64,000 nucleotides of DNA from Peristeroidobacter soli (GCF_004138485.1 NZ_RYEV01000005.1:916827-980826), one strand, 5' to 3'; shown: positions 34,158-43,343, counted from the stretch's first letter. Numbers and translations: made by a program. The notes: a model not told the origin generated them from the letters alone.

Positions 34158-36131
34158 CTAACCTGAGTCCGGGCTCGTCACATCCCGCGAGATGAGCCGG
34201 GTCAGCCCGGTGTTCTCGACGAGCAGCCGGGCCCCGGCCGGGCTCAGGTGAATTGCGTCGCTGTACAGGATGGGTTTGCCGGGCGGACGTTGCGAGCAAA
34301 CATTCGACGCACACAGCACCGCGATGGCATCGACCAGCTGCACTTGCGGGAAAGTTGTCTGCAACCGGCTCAGCACGCGACTGTAGGGCGCCGTGGCGCG
34401 CTCGACCTGCACGCGATCGCGCTCGGGGTGGCAACGCGTGCTCGGCAATCTGAACGCGCGCAGGAAGCAGGCCGGCGCGGTTGAGAACACTGGAATCTCA
34501 CCCAGGTAAATGACGCGGGAGTATCGGGTGAGCTCGCTCAACAGGCTGCGCAGCCCGAACTCGAGCGCGGCCTCTTTCGACTCGTCGACGCTCGCGCCCA
34601 TGCGCGTCAAATGGATTTTGGGATCGTTGATCAGCGATGAATCGTTGCCGATGACCACGACCACCTTGGGCCGGGTTCGATGCACGTACTGGACGAAAGT
34701 CTCCCAGACTTCCTGACACTCCTGCTCGTTCGGGTCGTAGCCGCTCAGCCGGACATTCAGCATCGGCGGGCATCCGCCGCGACCGAGCAGCATGACTGAA
34801 TTTGCCGGCGCGAGGAGGGGCGCGGCGACTTCATAAATGGCGTGTGCCCTCGAATCTCCGATGAACAGGATGGACGGCGGTTGCTCGCTGGTCGTGCGGC
34901 AATAGTTGATGGGGGCTTTGGAGTCGAATCGAGTGGGACACAACGCGTCGCGTCTCGGGCCAGCGTGCAGATCCCGAATGTCCGCGTCGAATCGCTGCGC
35001 GACGCCGCCCGTGACATAGACGACTACACCTGCCAGCCCCGCGATGGCTGCCGCCGCTGCCAGGCGCAGATTGAAGCGCAGCTCTTTGTGTCTGCGGATC
35101 GGCAGCTCGATGTAACGATAGGTGAGCCACGCGAGCAGGAAGCTCAAGCCCAGCGCGAGCCAACGTAGCGCCAACGGCGGCAGTCCCGCCGCCAGAATGT
35201 TCAAGAAGGACAGCAGTGGCCAGTGCCACAAGTACAGCGCATAGCTGATCAGTCCGGTCCACACCAACGGTCGTGAGCCGAGCACCTTGCGTTGAAACCA
35301 GCTCTCGCCCGGCGTCGCCAGAATCAGCAGACTGCCGGTCACCGGCAGCAGCGCGGGCCAGCTTGGAAATGGCGTGGTCGTGTCGAATGCCACGAGCGAG
35401 GCGAGGATCAATACCAGTCCGGTCAATGGCAGAAGATTGCCGGAGGCGACTGCACGCTTCGATCGCTCCATCACCAATGCCAGCAGACAACCCGCGCCCA
35501 GCTCCCAGAAGCGAGACACGGGCCAATAGAAGTTCGCAACCGGCGCCGCTTGCGACAGGCCCACGCTGAGCACGAAGGAGCCGAGCACCAGGATCGAGAG
35601 AATGACGAGCAGGGCGCTCTTGCGTTTCCAGAGCACGACCAGGACGGCGGGCCACACCAGATAGAATTGTTCTTCGATGCCCAGCGACCACAGATGCAAC
35701 AGCGGCTTGAACTCAGCGGCGGTATCGAAGTAGCCGCTTTCACGCCACAGTGCGAAGTTCGCGAGGAACGCGGCGGCTGCCGTTGCATGCTTGCCGAGTT
35801 GTTTGAATTCATTCGGCAACAACAAGAACCAGCCGAGCGCCAGCGTCGTTGCCAGCACCAGGATCAGCGCAGGAAACAAACGCCGCACACGCCGCCAGTA
35901 AAAGTCGGCGAACGAGAAGTCCGCGTGCATCAGCTGGCGCGCGATGATGCTGGTGATCAGAAAACCGGAGATGACAAAGAATACGTCGACACCGACGTAG
36001 CCTCCGGACACGGTTTCCGGGAACGCATGAAATCCGAGCACGGCGAGCACCGCCACCCCTCGTAACCCGTCGACTGCGGGACGATAGTGGAAGTACTTGG
36101 CGTGCCCCGCTGACTGGACGTCAGGGCGCAT
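34158..36131 (-). CDS. OafA/YrhL-type membrane acyltransferase with C-terminal SGNH domain
   Basis: A 657-aa inner-membrane O-acyltransferase. Residues of about 10-370 are an acyltransferase-3 domain with about ten membrane helices (YFHYRPAVDGLRGVAVLAVL, with DVFFVISGFLITSII nearby, and LWSLGIEEQFYLVWP with the conserved Glu). Residues of about 400-655 are a periplasmic SGNH/GDSL hydrolase-fold domain: FIGDSRAHAIYE carries the Ser, VVIGNDSS the Asn, and DAIHLSPAGARLL the Asp/His pair. This arrangement is used to acetylate cell-surface sugars or peptidoglycan. It faces the PPK2 gene tail to tail with a 24-nt gap. Target glycan unknown. Confidence 0.9.
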   Translation of the reverse strand: MRPDVQSAGHAKYFHYRPAVDGLRGVAVLAVLGFHAFPETVSGGYVGVDVFFVISGFLITSIIARQLMHADFSFADFYWRRVRRLFPALILVLATTLALGWFLLLPNEFKQLGKHATAAAAFLANFALWRESGYFDTAAEFKPLLHLWSLGIEEQFYLVWPAVLVVLWKRKSALLVILSILVLGSFVLSVGLSQAAPVANFYWPVSRFWELGAGCLLALVMERSKRAVASGNLLPLTGLVLILASLVAFDTTTPFPSWPALLPVTGSLLILATPGESWFQRKVLGSRPLVWTGLISYALYLWHWPLLSFLNILAAGLPPLALRWLALGLSFLLAWLTYRYIELPIRRHKELRFNLRLAAAAAIAGLAGVVVYVTGGVAQRFDADIRDLHAGPRRDALCPTRFDSKAPINYCRTTSEQPPSILFIGDSRAHAIYEVAAPLLAPANSVMLLGRGGCPPMLNVRLSGYDPNEQECQEVWETFVQYVHRTRPKVVVVIGNDSSLINDPKIHLTRMGASVDESKEAALEFGLRSLLSELTRYSRVIYLGEIPVFSTAPACFLRAFRLPSTRCHPERDRVQVERATAPYSRVLSRLQTTFPQVQLVDAIAVLCASNVCSQRPPGKPILYSDAIHLSPAGARLLVENTGLTRLISRDVTSPDSG

Positions 36132-36468
36132 GGCCAGGACCCTCTTCGACGCGAGAGAAAGTTTCGAGAGCGCGGAGAGTCGTGTACTACGGTGGCGAGG
36201 AGAGGCACGCGGCGCCAGAAGAGCCGGGCGCGAGCAGTGCCGAACAGCTGGTGTTGCTCAGCATCGGACGATCTTGCGAGCGATGCTGTTCACCGATGGT
36301 GGAGAAGCGGGCAGGGACACGAAGGGTATGGCGGCCTTTGCGTCGGCGCCAGATCGATTTGCGCAGCAGCTGCACACAGATGATCGATTGAGGTGCGCAG
36401 TTCGTCATGAAACGTGCAACGTCTCCTCTTCGCGAAGGTTCCTGCACGTTGTGCGGGCGGCGATCTAT
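36132..36468. other. Intergenic gap without a credible gene
   Basis: 337 bp between the acyltransferase start and the end of the small unknown gene. Short frames here show no family features. AACGTGCA (36411-36418) and TGCACGTT (36443-36450) form an 8-bp inverted repeat around the palindrome CTTCGCGAAG, just after the small gene's stop, so it may be its terminator; no T-run follows. Confidence 0.4.
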
Positions 36469-36798
36469 CTACACGGGCGCGTCGTATCCTTTACCGGCCG
36501 GTGTGTCGAACTGATTCGCCAGCCTGGCGTACTCGGGCGGGTACAGCTGCGTCACTTCGAACTGGCCACTGGTGCGGTCGGTTACCGCATCGATGGTCTG
36601 TCGCAGAATCATCGCGTGGCCTCGCAGATTCCACTTGCCCTCGATCTGCTCGACCAGGAATACGCGCGTGGGCCTGAGGTTGTACAGCCGCCGGCCCGCG
36701 ATCGAAAAGTCATAAACGCCACCGACACGAATGTCGACGGGAAAGCCGGCGCCGCGCTCGAGCTTGAGCGTGTCGTTGAGTTCGATGAGATGTCCCAT
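36469..36798 (-). CDS. Small conserved-looking protein of unknown function
   Basis: A 109-aa protein I do not recognise. It has no signal peptide or membrane helix. The first 80 residues alternate hydrophobic and polar residues in short strands (LIELNDTLKLERGAGFPV, VGGVYDFSIAGRRLYNL, RVFLVEQIEGKWNLRG), suggesting a small beta-barrel-like fold. The tail (QLYPPEYARLANQFDTP) is polar. It lies divergent from the DUF349 gene, 94 bp apart. Real-gene status rests on balanced composition and a well-placed start; there is no paralogue in the window. Confidence 0.6.
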   Translation of the reverse strand: MGHLIELNDTLKLERGAGFPVDIRVGGVYDFSIAGRRLYNLRPTRVFLVEQIEGKWNLRGHAMILRQTIDAVTDRTSGQFEVTQLYPPEYARLANQFDTPAGKGYDAPV

Positions 36799-36892
36799 GC
36801 GCCGATTCTAGCCGGCCGGCCATGAAGAAACGCTTTGGTCGCTCGAAATCCGCTAAAGTAGGCGTCTGGGGGAGGGGAGTCAGGATCGATCG

Positions 36893-39181
36893 ATGTCGTT
36901 GTTCTCACGCTTTCGCAAGCCGCCATCACCGTCAGTTCCCGTGAAACCGCCGGAGACTGTCGCGCCCAAGGCTCCAGAGCCGCTCGCGCCTGAGGCCGCC
37001 TTGGCCTCCGCGCAGGAAGAGCAGAGTTTGCAGGCCGCCATTGCGGCCGGCGATACGCAGGCGATCGCCAGGCTGGTCATCGACGGCGCGTCGACAAAGA
37101 TCAGACAACTGGCGGCGGAAGCCATCGACGATCCGGCGCAGATCCGCCAGCTCATCCGGGATGCCCGCGGCGGCAAGGACAAGAGCGTCTACAAGATTCT
37201 GACTCATAAGCGCGATCTGCTCCTGGCACAGGAACGCGAGGTCGAGCACCTGCACGCCGAAGTGGCCGCCGCGGCCGCCGCCATCGAGAAGCACAGCCAT
37301 CGCGCGTTCGATCCCATGTTCACGCCGACTCTGGAGCAGCTCGAGAGCCGCTGGCAGGCGGTGGCCGAACATGCAGCTCCGGATATCGCCGAGAAAGCTC
37401 GCCAGGCCATCGACAGGGCGCGAGAAACCATCGCTCAACATTTGCGACAGATCGCGGCCGAAGCCGCACGCCAGCTGGCCGCCGCCAACGCGGCCACCCA
37501 GGCTCAGCTCCAGCGGGAGCAGGACGAGAAGGCGGCCGCAGCCGCTGCTACCGAGCGTGCTCAGGTTCAGGAAGCCGAGCATAAGGCGGAAACGGAGAAG
37601 CACGACGCCGAGGCCAAGGCACTCCGCCAGATCGGCGGATTGGTTCGCAAGGCCCACGGTGCCCTCGCGGCCGGCAGCAGCAAGACGGCGGCGGGTCTGC
37701 GTCGAGGCATCGAGGACAAGCTCGCGCACGCACCGGCGCTGCCGGCGCATCTCGCCAATCAGCTCCGCCAGCTCGATGAGAAGCTGCAGGAGCTGAAGGA
37801 TTGGAAGAGCTTCTCGGTCGCCCCCAAGCGCATCGAGCTCATCGAACGAATGGAGTCGCTGATCGGCGCCACCCTGCATCCCACGGCGCTCGCGGGGCAC
37901 ATCAAGGACCTGCAGGAACAATGGCGCACGCTGAGCAAAGGCGCGGGCGAGAACGGCGAGGCGGAGTGGCAGCGTTTCCATGAAGCCGCACAGAAGGCGT
38001 TTCAGCCGTGCCGTGAGTTTTTCGAAGCCCAGGACAAGGTCAAGGAAGAGAATCTGCGCCTGCGCGGCCTGTTGTTCGAGCGGCTCGCCGCTTTCGAGGC
38101 GCAACACAATTGGGAGCAGCCGGATTGGCGCAACGTGATTACCGCGGTCCGCGAATCCCGACAGCTCTGGCGTGAACACTCACCCGTCGATCCCGTGGCA
38201 GCCGAGGAACTGCAGGGGCGTTTCAATGCGTTGACGGCGGCTCTGCAAAGCCGAATCGACGTCGAGTACGCACGCAACGTCAAGGAAAAGAAGTCCCTGA
38301 TCGAACGCGCTCGCGCGCTGGCCGGTTCAGCGGAGACCCGCCGGGCCATCGACGAGGTCAAGCGGCTGCAGGAGCAGTGGAAGGACATCGGCCCGGTGTC
38401 GCGCGACGACGATCGCAAGCTCTGGGAGGAATTCCGGAAACACTGTGACGCGTTGTTTCAGAAGCGACAGCAGGAATTCGCCACCCAGCACGCGGCGCTG
38501 GATTCCAACAAGTCGCAGGCCGTCGGCTTGTGTGAAGAGGTGGAGAAGATCGCCGAGCTCTCCGGTCAGGAACTGCTCGAGGGTGCGAAAAAACTCCCCG
38601 ACCTGCGCGCCTCGTTCGATGCAATCGAGGAATTGCCCAAGGCCAATGCGCGTCAACTGCAGTCCCGATTCGAGCGTGCCTTCGAGCGTTGTCGCAAGGC
38701 CGTCGCTCAACAGCATGCCCGCGAAGCAGAGGAGGGCTGGGCCGCTTTGCTCGATGCCTCAAATGCCGTGCGCGCTCATCGACTGGCGCTCGTTCAAGAT
38801 GCCGCTGACCGCGACTCGCTGAGGGAGGCCGCCGAGGCTCAATTGACTCGCCCCATCAAGTGGCCCAAGCGGGGGCTGGACGTGTTGAAGCACGCGCTCG
38901 CTCAACCCGGCAGCACCGATCTCGCCACGAGCGAGCTGGCACTGCGAACCCTCTGCGTGCGCGCCGAGATCCTCACCGATTCACCAACACCCTCCGCCGA
39001 CCAGACGCTTCGTCGCGAGTATCAAGTGAAGCGCCTCATGCAAAGCATGGGTCAAGGCATCAAATCCGAGGAAGGCCTCGATGCGCTAACCCTCGAATGG
39101 CTGGCCGTTGGCCCCATCGAAGAAGGCACGTACTTACAGCTGCTGGAGCGCTTCAAGAGCTGTCGGGGGAAGGCGCTGTAG
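36893..39181 (+). CDS. DUF349 domain protein, long coiled-coil-like
   Basis: A 762-aa soluble, highly helical protein. It carries repeated DUF349 units, each a short helical domain around a Trp core: LKDLQEQWRTLSKGAGENGE, then EAEWQRFHEAAQKAFQPCRE, and VKRLQEQWKDIGPVSRDDDR with LWEEFRKHCDALFQKRQQEF. Residues 1-60 are Pro- and Ala-rich, and residues of about 110-260 are Ala/Gln/Glu-rich and probably coiled coil. Proteins of this kind are frequent in gammaproteobacteria; no catalytic residues are apparent, and the cellular role is unclear. AGGA lies 8 nt before ATG 36893. Confidence 0.88.
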   Translation: MSLFSRFRKPPSPSVPVKPPETVAPKAPEPLAPEAALASAQEEQSLQAAIAAGDTQAIARLVIDGASTKIRQLAAEAIDDPAQIRQLIRDARGGKDKSVYKILTHKRDLLLAQEREVEHLHAEVAAAAAAIEKHSHRAFDPMFTPTLEQLESRWQAVAEHAAPDIAEKARQAIDRARETIAQHLRQIAAEAARQLAAANAATQAQLQREQDEKAAAAAATERAQVQEAEHKAETEKHDAEAKALRQIGGLVRKAHGALAAGSSKTAAGLRRGIEDKLAHAPALPAHLANQLRQLDEKLQELKDWKSFSVAPKRIELIERMESLIGATLHPTALAGHIKDLQEQWRTLSKGAGENGEAEWQRFHEAAQKAFQPCREFFEAQDKVKEENLRLRGLLFERLAAFEAQHNWEQPDWRNVITAVRESRQLWREHSPVDPVAAEELQGRFNALTAALQSRIDVEYARNVKEKKSLIERARALAGSAETRRAIDEVKRLQEQWKDIGPVSRDDDRKLWEEFRKHCDALFQKRQQEFATQHAALDSNKSQAVGLCEEVEKIAELSGQELLEGAKKLPDLRASFDAIEELPKANARQLQSRFERAFERCRKAVAQQHAREAEEGWAALLDASNAVRAHRLALVQDAADRDSLREAAEAQLTRPIKWPKRGLDVLKHALAQPGSTDLATSELALRTLCVRAEILTDSPTPSADQTLRREYQVKRLMQSMGQGIKSEEGLDALTLEWLAVGPIEEGTYLQLLERFKSCRGKAL

Positions 39182-39354
39182 TTCAGCTGCCACCCATCGC
39201 TCAAAAAGTGTAATATCCCGCGCCCGCGAACGAGTCAGCGGTCGCCCCGATCGGCGCCGTGCTCATCGACTCAACGCGGAACTCTCCGCACAACAATGAC
39301 TTAGTCCCCAAAGTTGTCGTAAAGTGTGCGGCCGTGTAGCATCGATTTCAGTGT

Positions 39355-39431
39355 CGGGACGTGGCGCAGCCTGGTAGCGCACTTGCATGGGGTGCAAGGG
39401 GTCGCGAGTTCGAATCTCGCCGTCCCGACCA
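39355..39431 (+). tRNA. tRNA-Pro (anticodon GGG)
   Basis: A complete 77-nt cloverleaf with encoded CCA. Acceptor arms CGGGACG and CGTCCCG pair perfectly, the anticodon stem is CTTGC/GCAAG with loop ATGGGGT (anticodon GGG), and the T arm is GCGAG TTCGAAT CTCGC. It decodes CCC and CCU. It stands alone 173 nt after the DUF349 gene. Confidence 0.97.
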
Positions 39432-39610
39432 ATTCATTCAACGATTTAGAACGACGAGCTTTTCGCGGTATCTCTCAGCCAAGGGTACAGAGTCGTCCGC
39501 TCCTGCCTTCGCTCATCTCACGCTCGACCGCGAAGAGCACTACGCACCCAACACCGGGCCAGAGGCCACGACTGAGCGTTCAAGGCACTATGGGCAAGTC
39601 GCTCAGTGCA

Positions 39611-40066
39611 CTACGCGTCGGCCTTGGCGCGTGGCTTCAAGCGGAAGCCGATGCCGAGGCGGTTGATCGCGTTCATCGCGGCAATGGTCAGCGTAAGGTC
39701 CACCAGGTCCTTCTCCGAAAAGGCCGCCGCCGCTGCCGCATACGCTTCGTCAGAGGCGTGCGTTTCGCTGACGCGGGTCACTTCCTCGGCCCAGGCTAGA
39801 GCAGCGCGCTCCTGCTCCGAGAACAGGTACGCAGCCTCATGCCAGACTGGCACGAGAACTACAGTATCGACCGACATCCCCTCCTTGATCAGGTCGCGCG
39901 TGTGGATGTCGATGCAATGTGCGCAGCCGTTGATCTGAGAGACCCGCAGGAACACCAAGTGGATTAGCCTGGCGGGCAGTGCCGTACCCGTCGTGACGAA
40001 GTGATGGAGCGCCCCTACGGCCTTGGCACCCTCGGGAGAGACAGAAAACCAGTTAGCGCGTTTCAT
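39611..40066 (-). CDS. AhpD/carboxymuconolactone decarboxylase-family protein
   Basis: A 151-aa protein with the AhpD-type redox motif: CAHCIDIHTRDLIKEGM gives Cys-x-x-Cys plus the following His, at about residues 47-52. The remaining sequence is all-helical, with EEVTRVSETHASDEAYA and DLVDLTLTIAAMNAINRLGI as expected for the family. ATG 40066 is preferred over the longer frame, which adds a 14-residue Cys-containing leader. Such proteins act in peroxide defence or are uncharacterised thiol reductants. It begins a region of small accessory genes after the tRNA gene and stands apart from its neighbours. Confidence 0.88.
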   Translation of the reverse strand: MKRANWFSVSPEGAKAVGALHHFVTTGTALPARLIHLVFLRVSQINGCAHCIDIHTRDLIKEGMSVDTVVLVPVWHEAAYLFSEQERAALAWAEEVTRVSETHASDEAYAAAAAAFSEKDLVDLTLTIAAMNAINRLGIGFRLKPRAKADA

Positions 40067-40465
40067 GCTTTCACAGCCTTGCTCAGAGAAGTTGATGAGT
40101 TGGCACATGCCAGTCGATCCAACTGCTAGACGAGCGAGGGTAGGGCGTTGTGACGGGCCAGACTAGGAAAAGCGCGCTCTTCTTTGAAGGCACGAATCAG
40201 GGAGTCGTGCCAGGCGGCGCCGGCTATGCTGAGGCTCAAGCGTCCATCGCCATGTCCAATCCTTTATCCCTGACTAATCGCCGAAAGGCCGAGCCCGCTA
40301 TCGTCTCTCGGTTGCCTTGCGTAGCATGACTGCCGTCTCGATTCCGGTCGCACGGCTGACGCAACATATAAATCAGATTGTCCACCTTGCGCGGGCTGCG
40401 CATCGGCCGTGGATCCCGACGGCGCCTTCCTGGATGCCTCCGATCGATACACGTGCGGGCCGCCG
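40067..40465. other. Intergenic gap with possible decayed coding fragments
   Basis: 399 bp between the AhpD-like start and the SDR stop. On the minus strand two short frames look protein-like: one ends AFRRLVRDKGLDMAMDA near 40243, the next reads SLSIAGAAWHDSLIRAF and stops near 40126. Neither has a start with a ribosome site and I recognise no family. They may be remains of a lost gene, or chance. Confidence 0.3.
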
Positions 40466-41173
40466 TTACTCACGCGCCCCCAAGTAGACGGGCCATTCGG
40501 CCGTTAGTCCGCGGTGAGCATCGCGAGTCACGGTATCGGCGAGCACCTCGGACTCACCGGCTTCCAGCGCTGCAAGAGTTTGCTGCACGATTTCTTCCGG
40601 CGTGCTTTTCGGCCCGGGAACGTTGCGCGTCATGTCAGTGTCGATGAATCCGGCATGCAGCGACAGAAGCTGCGTGCCCTGTGCCTTCAGCTCGTGCCTG
40701 AGCGCGTTGCTTATTGCCCAACCCGCGGCCTTCGACGCACTGTAGGCGCCACTGCGGCCCGGCAGCGTGACCCAACTTAGCACGGAGAGCACATTGATAA
40801 CGGCACCACCGCCGTTCGCCAGGAGCACTGGTGCGAACGCCTGCGCCAATCGCAACGGGCCGATCGTATTGGTATCGAACAGCCGCTGCAAAGAATCGAC
40901 GGCGTTTGCTGCCAGCACCGGTCCCATCTCGCTGATGCCGGCGTTGTTCACGAGCAGCGTAACGTCGGTGAGTTCCCGCGCAAGATTGGCGATCTGCTCC
41001 GGGCGTGTCACATCCAATTGCACCGGCACGGCCCCCGGCACGTTGACTGTATTGGGATCGCGCGCCCCCGCGTAAACTTTAGCCGCGCCACTTGCGAGCA
41101 GCCCACGAGCGAACGCAGCGCCGAGCCCACGATTGGCGCCGGTCACCAGGACGACCGAACTTTTGATCTTCAT
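40466..41173 (-). CDS. Short-chain dehydrogenase/reductase (SDR)
   Basis: A 235-aa classical SDR. The NAD(P) motif is VVLVTGANRGLGAAFARGLL, the NNAG motif is LLVNNAGISEMGP, the catalytic Ser lies in INVLSVLSWVTLPGRS, and Tyr-x-x-x-Lys is in GAYSASKAAGW. The tail has LHAGFIDTDMTRN in the usual PG-like position. ATG 41173 is chosen since GAGGT precedes it; the frame runs to 41272 with no homology. Substrate unknown. It is followed upstream by the LolA-like unknown gene in the same direction, and both may be controlled by the HxlR regulator. Confidence 0.92.
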   Translation of the reverse strand: MKIKSSVVLVTGANRGLGAAFARGLLASGAAKVYAGARDPNTVNVPGAVPVQLDVTRPEQIANLARELTDVTLLVNNAGISEMGPVLAANAVDSLQRLFDTNTIGPLRLAQAFAPVLLANGGGAVINVLSVLSWVTLPGRSGAYSASKAAGWAISNALRHELKAQGTQLLSLHAGFIDTDMTRNVPGPKSTPEEIVQQTLAALEAGESEVLADTVTRDAHRGLTAEWPVYLGARE

Positions 41174-41297
41174 CACAGATGACCTCATGCGTGATATTGA
41201 CGAACTCGATCGCGGTGGCGAGGCTTCAGCTGTTGGCGAGAACGCGCCGACGCCGCGATTCGTTGACTGCAAGGCCTGGCCATACGGACCCCTTCAG

Positions 41298-42017
41298 CTA
41301 AGCCACCTCGATGCTCAGAAAATCGATCGCGACCGCCACGCGGTTGCGAAGCGGACGATTGTCGGGTCCACAAGCAAACACCCGGCGCCGCGTCGGAATG
41401 ACGATCCCGCCAAATGAGGCAGGATCCGTCGCGTAATTCGCGCTCGCGGTGCCACCCATGATCTCGACGCTGTAGTCGTGGCGTTTGAGGAGGCCGGAGC
41501 GGTCAAAGTAGAGCGTTTGTTCGGTGCTATGGCTGTGCACGTTCGAAGGAAACCTCACCTTCAAGCGGCGCCATGTTTCACCGTCCTCATCCCAAGGCTC
41601 GATTTCCTCAGTTCGAAATCCGGGAAGCTTGAAGAGAAACGGCGTGGTCAAGTAGGTCCACATTGCGTAGCCCGCGAAGTAGATCAATTGATGAGTGTCC
41701 CAGCGCGTCGCGATGCTGTGCCCCTCGAAAGATCTCCTGGGCGCCTCGCGCTGTTCGATGATCTTTCCATCGTCGGACACGAGCATGGTGCGATCGGGCT
41801 CGTAGACGCCATGCCGCGCGTCACCGCCCGGTCGCGAGTACGCCGTGTGCTGTCTGTGCGGATCGATCTCGAAGCGCGCTTCGGCGAACGCATCCGGCCA
41901 TCCTTTGAGTTGCCAGATCGTGCCCCCAACTGAGACGTGCGCGTTGATACTCCTCAACAGCTGCCACCGCTCCCAGCCCCCATGTGCCGCGATGGCAAGT
42001 TCCAGTAGATCGCTCAT
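41298..42017 (-). CDS. Unknown protein with LolA-like beta-rich pattern, divergent from HxlR gene
   Basis: A 239-aa cytoplasmic-looking protein without a signal peptide. It opens LLELAIAAHGGWERWQLL, then alternates short beta strands with Trp-rich turns (TIWQLKGWPDAFAEARF, QHTAYSRPGGDARHGVYEPD, GETWRRLKVRFPSN, TLYFDRSGLLKRHDYSVE). The AHGG opening and strand pattern recall LolA/LolB-fold outer proteins of zinc-peptidase or methyltransferase neighbourhoods, but this is only a fold guess. ATG 42017 has GGGTGG before it; GTG 42023 would add two residues. It shares its promoter region, including a duplicated operator, with the HxlR gene, so it is the likely regulated gene. Confidence 0.72.
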   Translation of the reverse strand: MSDLLELAIAAHGGWERWQLLRSINAHVSVGGTIWQLKGWPDAFAEARFEIDPHRQHTAYSRPGGDARHGVYEPDRTMLVSDDGKIIEQREAPRRSFEGHSIATRWDTHQLIYFAGYAMWTYLTTPFLFKLPGFRTEEIEPWDEDGETWRRLKVRFPSNVHSHSTEQTLYFDRSGLLKRHDYSVEIMGGTASANYATDPASFGGIVIPTRRRVFACGPDNRPLRNRVAVAIDFLSIEVA

Positions 42018-42050
42018 GTTCACCCACCCAATGTCCAGGCGCCGCAGATA

Positions 42051-42067
42051 GGTTTAAATTTGCAACC
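42051..42067. promoter_or_regulatory. Operator copy 1 (17-bp repeat, HxlR site candidate)
   Basis: GGTTTAAATTTGCAACC. The two 8-bp halves around the central T are an imperfect palindrome (6 of 8 match in inverse). An identical copy starts 38 bp downstream. It lies 34 bp from the divergent unknown gene's ATG. Confidence 0.7.
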
Positions 42068-42088
42068 TGTCGACAGCGTGGCACAGGT

Positions 42089-42105
42089 GGTTTAAATTTG
42101 CAACC
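42089..42105. promoter_or_regulatory. Operator copy 2 (17-bp repeat, HxlR site candidate)
   Basis: An exact second copy of GGTTTAAATTTGCAACC, ending 8 nt before the HxlR ATG, so bound protein would block its own translation-initiation region and promoter. This fits autoregulation. Confidence 0.7.
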
Positions 42106-42113
42106 AGGCGATC

Positions 42114-42644
42114 ATGTCGAACGGGCTTCCAATGAAAGGCAAACGCACCGACTTGAGTGGGGTCCACTGCGCTATCGCGCGCTCTTTGGAGATCGTGGGC
42201 GACTGGTGGTCGCTGCTCATCATCCGGGATGCATTCCGAGGCCACAAACGGTTCGGCGAGTTTCACAAGAGTCTTGGGCTGGCGAAGAACATCCTATCGG
42301 CTCGCCTCAAGAAGCTGGTCGACGCGCAGATTCTGTCGGTCGAAGCGGATGCTGAATCAGCGAGTCACCGCTACGTGCTGACGCCTAAAGGCGAATCGCT
42401 CCACCCCATTCTCGTTGCGCTCTGGCAATGGGGCGAGGAGCATTGCTTCGAAGGAGACGAGCTCAAGTTCGTCATGGCCGATGCGGTGCAGGGTAAGGCG
42501 CTCCTCAAGATGCAGCCGACGAGTCAGGACGGCCGAGTTCTGCGGCCACGCGACGTTCGCCTATTGCCGCGCAATGCCGCCGCAATCTCTCACGCTTCTC
42601 GCGAGTCCATCGGGCGTCGCAAGACCGGAGCGACCCGGTCCTAA
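42114..42644 (+). CDS. HxlR-family winged-helix regulator
   Basis: A 176-aa regulator with the full HxlR domain at residues 15-110: HCAIARSLEIVGDWWSLLII, RDAFRGHKRFGEFHKSLGLA, KNILSARLKKLVDAQILS and HRYVLTPKGESLHPILVALW. The tail after residue 140 is basic and not conserved. ATG 42114 is preceded by AGG, and two identical 17-bp sites lie between it and the divergent gene. HxlR proteins often respond to aldehydes or quinone-like electrophiles; a link to the SDR and AhpD genes nearby is plausible but not shown. Confidence 0.92.
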   Translation: MSNGLPMKGKRTDLSGVHCAIARSLEIVGDWWSLLIIRDAFRGHKRFGEFHKSLGLAKNILSARLKKLVDAQILSVEADAESASHRYVLTPKGESLHPILVALWQWGEEHCFEGDELKFVMADAVQGKALLKMQPTSQDGRVLRPRDVRLLPRNAAAISHASRESIGRRKTGATRS

Positions 42645-42755
42645 ACTCCCGACCGTGCCGGCAGCGACCTCGTCACCCAAACGAGCCACAAGCTCGAGAC
42701 CATCGTAGCCAGCGTCAGGACGCACCGTCCGCCTACGCGAACCGAGACTGTGAAT

Positions 42756-43343
42756 ATGCCACTGTACTTTATAACATTCCTGGCCACGCTCGCCGTCTCG
42801 CTCCTCCTGTATGTGTGGGCTTTAGTATCTGTGGTGATCAAACGACCGCTGCCACGATTCATTCACGGAGAGTTTGCCGCGAGCCAACTGCAGGCTGTGG
42901 GGATTGCCTTGCTATGGGTCAACGTTGGCGTTGGTTGGTTGCTGTTTTTTAACGTGTACCGCATCCATGTCGACATGAGCGCGCTCGGCGACTTGGCCTT
43001 CCAGGCGTTTAGTCGCGGCTACACGAGGCGGCTGCCGATCGTGGTGCTGCCTTACGGCGCGGCCTGTCTGGCGTGGGTGCTCGCGCTATGGAGCGCGCCT
43101 GCCCGGATCTCCCGCCGAGCACTTTGGGGCATAGCCACGCTCTGTGTAGTCTCGATCATCAGCACTCCGTGGGCTGCGGGGGCACAGGATGAAATGCAAG
43201 CTCACGGATACACTGAGCACGCCTACTTGCAACTCCAGACCTCGCATTTGGTACGCACGATCGCCGTTACCATGGCGGCCGTGTGGGCACTTGCAGAAGG
43301 GTGGCGCTTGCCGAAGCTCGGAGATTCTATGGGGAGATCGTGA
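42756..43343 (+). CDS. Integral membrane protein with four predicted helices
   Basis: A 195-aa inner-membrane protein. Predicted helices are at about 4-28 (ITFLATLAVSLLLYVWALVS), 48-70 (LQAVGIALLWVNVGVGWLLF), 100-118 (IVVLPYGAACLAWVLALW) and 125-145. A conserved-looking polar tail, GYTEHAYLQLQTSHLVRTIA, precedes a last amphipathic helix. This layout recalls small DUF1772-like membrane proteins, but I do not claim the family. It stands about 110 bp after the HxlR gene in the same direction and may share its control. Confidence 0.65.
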   Translation: MPLYFITFLATLAVSLLLYVWALVSVVIKRPLPRFIHGEFAASQLQAVGIALLWVNVGVGWLLFFNVYRIHVDMSALGDLAFQAFSRGYTRRLPIVVLPYGAACLAWVLALWSAPARISRRALWGIATLCVVSIISTPWAAGAQDEMQAHGYTEHAYLQLQTSHLVRTIAVTMAAVWALAEGWRLPKLGDSMGRS

